From: Bacteroidota bacterium | GTDB taxonomy: Bacteria; Bacteroidota; Bacteroidia; Bacteroidales; VadinHA17 | Direction: 5' to 3' | Length of the DNA stretch: 7,946 nucleotides | Assembly (NCBI GenBank): GCA_021816545.1 | Contig: JAKAXP010000106.1 | Location: 1-7,946, forward strand | In this document: positions 5,828-7,946 of the stretch, piece by piece | Position numbering within the stretch: position 1 is the first letter of the stretch | Layout of the letters: each line of letters begins with the position of its first letter | Notes under the pieces: model-generated | Databases searched by the model: none | The model's input: the letters and a program-made list of their open reading frames with translations, nothing else | What the model was told of the DNA's origin: nothing | Program-made: the position numbers and the translations under genes

Positions 5828-7946
5828 ATGAAAAAAATCTTCACGTTGATTATTGTATTGGTGCTTGCCGGCTCATGCAGCCTGTGGGCGCAGAAGAAAG
5901 AGACAAAGAAAGATGCGAAGCCGGCTGAGAGCCAGGTAAAGCCCTCGGTCCCTTCGTCATTTTTCAGTGCAATCTCATTCAGGTCTGTGGGACCGGCATG
6001 GGCATCAGGCCGCATTGCTGATTTTGCAGTGAATCCTTCCAACCATTCAGAGATCTACGCTGCCGTTGCCTCAGGCAACATATGGAAAAGTGTGAATAAC
6101 GGCACCACATGGGAACCTGTATTTGACAAATACGGAGCTTATGCCATCGGCTGTGTTGTTATTGACCCCAACAACCATAATGTTGTATGGGCCGGTACCG
6201 GCGAAAACAACCATCAGCGGGCACTCGGCTGGGGCGACGGCGTTTACCGCTCTGATGACGCCGGAGCCAGCTGGAAGAACATGGGTCTCAAGGAGTCAAG
6301 GCAGATCGGCGGAATCGCCATCGATCCGCGAAACAGTGATGTAGTTTACGTTGCTGCAGAGGGATCGGTGTGGGGACCGGGCGGTGAACGCGGTCTTTAC
6401 AAATCGGCTGACGGTGGAAAAACGTGGGAGAAGATCCTCAATATCAGCGAGAATACCGGAGTCAACAACGTTGTTCTTGACCCGCGCAACCCTGATGTGA
6501 TCTATTGCACCAGCGAACAGCGCCGCAGACATGTCGGGCTGAAGATCAGCGGCGGACCGGAGTCAGCTGTCTATAAATCAACAAACGGCGGTAAGTCGTT
6601 CGAAAAGATAATGAAAGGTCTTCCAGGCGGAGACCTTGGCGGCATGGGCATCGCAATATCACCTGTCAATCCTGATGTCCTCTACATAATAGTTGAGGCA
6701 CAGGGTGATGGCGGAGGTTTCTACAGGTCAGTGAACCGGGGTGCTTCATGGGAGAGGATGAACTCCTACTATGCAAGCGGGCAGTATTACAATAAGATTG
6801 TTTGTGACCCGAAGGATGTTGACAGGGTATTCAGCCTTGACACCTACACGATGGTCACGGTTGACGGCGGCCGAACATTCACCAGGGTAAGCAACGAGGG
6901 GCGCCATGTTGATGATCATGCCCTCTGGATTGATGACACCAACACCGATCATTTCTACATCGGCGGTGACGGCGGCATCTATGAGACATGGGACAACGGC
7001 AAGAACTTTATCTTCAAGTCTAACCTCCCGGTAACCCAGTTCTACAGGGTGGCTGTTGACAATACCTATCCCTTCTATTACATCTACGGCGGCACCCAGG
7101 ATAACAACTCCATGGGAGGTCCCTCGGCAAGTACAAGCAACGGTGTCACCAATGACGACTGGTTCGTGACACAGGGCGGTGACGGCTTCTGGGTGACGAT
7201 TGACCCCAAGGAGCCGGACATCGTCTACACCGAGTCACAGTATGGCAATGCAGCGCGCTTTGACCGCAGAAGCGGTGAAAGCGTTAGCATCAAGCCCTTC
7301 CCGGGAGAAGGTGAACTCACCTACCGGTGGAACTGGGATACACCCATCCTGATAAGCCCGCACAACAACAAGCAGATTTACATGGCTGCCAACTTCCTCT
7401 TCCGCAGTGAGGACCGGGGAAGCAACTGGAAGACAATTTCGCCTGACCTGACCAGGAACGAGAACAGGGATAACTTCAAGGTGATGGACAAATACTGGCC
7501 TGCTGACGCAGTCGCGAAAAACAAGTCCACGTCTCTCTGGGGCACCATCGTCTCCCTGACCGAATCGACGGTTCAGAAGGACCTGCTTTATACAGGAAGC
7601 GATGACGGCGTGGTTGCTGTATCTGAAGACGGCGGCGTAAACTGGAGAATGAACAAAACATATCCCGGCGTACCCGAGTACACATTCGTGAGCGACATAC
7701 TTGCCGACAGGTTCAATGCAAATGTTGTATATGCAACGTTCAACAACCACAAGCGTGACGACTTCAAACCTTACGTCCTGAAGAGCACTGACATGGGGCG
7801 CACATGGACTTCCGTTGCTGCCAACCTTCCGGCCAACGGTCCTGTTCACACAATTGAACAGGATCCGGTTAATCCAAATCTTTTCTTCCTTGGCACCGAG
7901 TTCAGTTTTTATGTGTCATTTGACGCATGTGCAACATGGACAGAGA
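5828..7946 (+). CDS. Secreted sortilin/VPS10-like Asp-box (BNR) beta-propeller protein, 3' truncated
   Basis: From the ATG at 5828 the frame is open through the window end (706 codons, no stop, no frameshift). An N-terminal signal peptide (MKKIF, then a hydrophobic run to about residue 16, likely cleavage after SLWA before Gln22) is followed by a Lys-rich linker (23-40) and the family hallmark FRSVGPAWASGRIADF (51-66). Eleven Asp-box motifs (S/T-x-D-x-G-x-T/S-W/F) follow, starting at residues 88, 142, 193, 251, 301, 344, 387, 527, 599, 653 and 697. They mark blades of a sortilin/GH74-like propeller. Relatives are often annotated as BNR-repeat glycosyl hydrolases, but Asp-boxes are structural and no catalytic residue is identifiable, so hydrolase activity should not be assumed. 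A Cys17 lies near a lipobox-like context (AGSC), which leaves a lipoprotein possible though off consensus. Family members commonly run well past 706 residues, so a substantial C-terminus is missing. Confidence 0.9.
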   Translation, partial: MKKIFTLIIVLVLAGSCSLWAQKKETKKDAKPAESQVKPSVPSSFFSAISFRSVGPAWASGRIADFAVNPSNHSEIYAAVASGNIWKSVNNGTTWEPVFDKYGAYAIGCVVIDPNNHNVVWAGTGENNHQRALGWGDGVYRSDDAGASWKNMGLKESRQIGGIAIDPRNSDVVYVAAEGSVWGPGGERGLYKSADGGKTWEKILNISENTGVNNVVLDPRNPDVIYCTSEQRRRHVGLKISGGPESAVYKSTNGGKSFEKIMKGLPGGDLGGMGIAISPVNPDVLYIIVEAQGDGGGFYRSVNRGASWERMNSYYASGQYYNKIVCDPKDVDRVFSLDTYTMVTVDGGRTFTRVSNEGRHVDDHALWIDDTNTDHFYIGGDGGIYETWDNGKNFIFKSNLPVTQFYRVAVDNTYPFYYIYGGTQDNNSMGGPSASTSNGVTNDDWFVTQGGDGFWVTIDPKEPDIVYTESQYGNAARFDRRSGESVSIKPFPGEGELTYRWNWDTPILISPHNNKQIYMAANFLFRSEDRGSNWKTISPDLTRNENRDNFKVMDKYWPADAVAKNKSTSLWGTIVSLTESTVQKDLLYTGSDDGVVAVSEDGGVNWRMNKTYPGVPEYTFVSDILADRFNANVVYATFNNHKRDDFKPYVLKSTDMGRTWTSVAANLPANGPVHTIEQDPVNPNLFFLGTEFSFYVSFDACATWTE

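Noticed and set aside
5844..5890. Lipoprotein signal in the Asp-box protein
   Set aside because: Cys17 is preceded by Ala-Gly-Ser, one residue out of register with a standard L-A/S-G/A-C lipobox; a signal peptidase I site before Gln22 fits at least as well, so it is mentioned only as an alternative.
7235..7849. 204-residue minus-strand open frame
   Set aside because: It lies wholly opposite the Asp-box protein, has no recognisable motif, and is a shadow of that gene's codon usage.

Overview
The window looks like a stretch of a Bacteroidota chromosome, probably an uncultured Bacteroidales or Marinilabiliales-like lineage. Four things point there. One secreted protein ends in a type IX secretion (Por) sorting domain. 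No gene has a convincing Shine-Dalgarno sequence. One upstream region carries the Bacteroidota -7 element TAnnTTTG. The gene families (bacterial tricorn protease, Ldh2-type dehydrogenase, sortilin-like Asp-box protein) are common in that phylum. The lineage is inferred from these features alone. I saw no phage, transposase, CRISPR, tRNA or rRNA.

Layout from left to right: (1) 2-850 +, the 3' end of a tricorn-type S41 serine protease cut by the window edge; (2) 851-1054, a repeat-packed intergenic region with a 12-bp direct repeat, six 8-bp units, a two-hairpin core and six more 8-bp units, ending 5 bp before the next start codon; (3) 1055-2137 +, an Ldh2-family malate/L-lactate dehydrogenase; (4) 2213-4753 -, convergent with it, a large secreted protein with discoidin-like and Ig-like regions, a HExxH gluzincin-like zinc peptidase centre and a type IX C-terminal domain; (5) 4971-5717 -, an FMN nitroreductase; (6) 5828 to the window end +, divergent from the nitroreductase, a long secreted beta-propeller protein with eleven Asp-box repeats. 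It is open at its 3' end, so a scan for stop-terminated frames would miss it.

How the genes fit together: two, possibly three, of the five products act outside the cytoplasm on protein or polymer substrates (the metallopeptidase, the Asp-box protein and perhaps the tricorn homologue). The other two are cytosolic oxidoreductases. Gene orientations (+, +, -, -, +) and gaps of 75-217 bp argue against one operon, and I see no evidence of a defence or mobile system. The most unusual sequence in the window is the composite repeat at 851-1054. The next most interesting item is the predicted type IX-secreted gluzincin-like protein.
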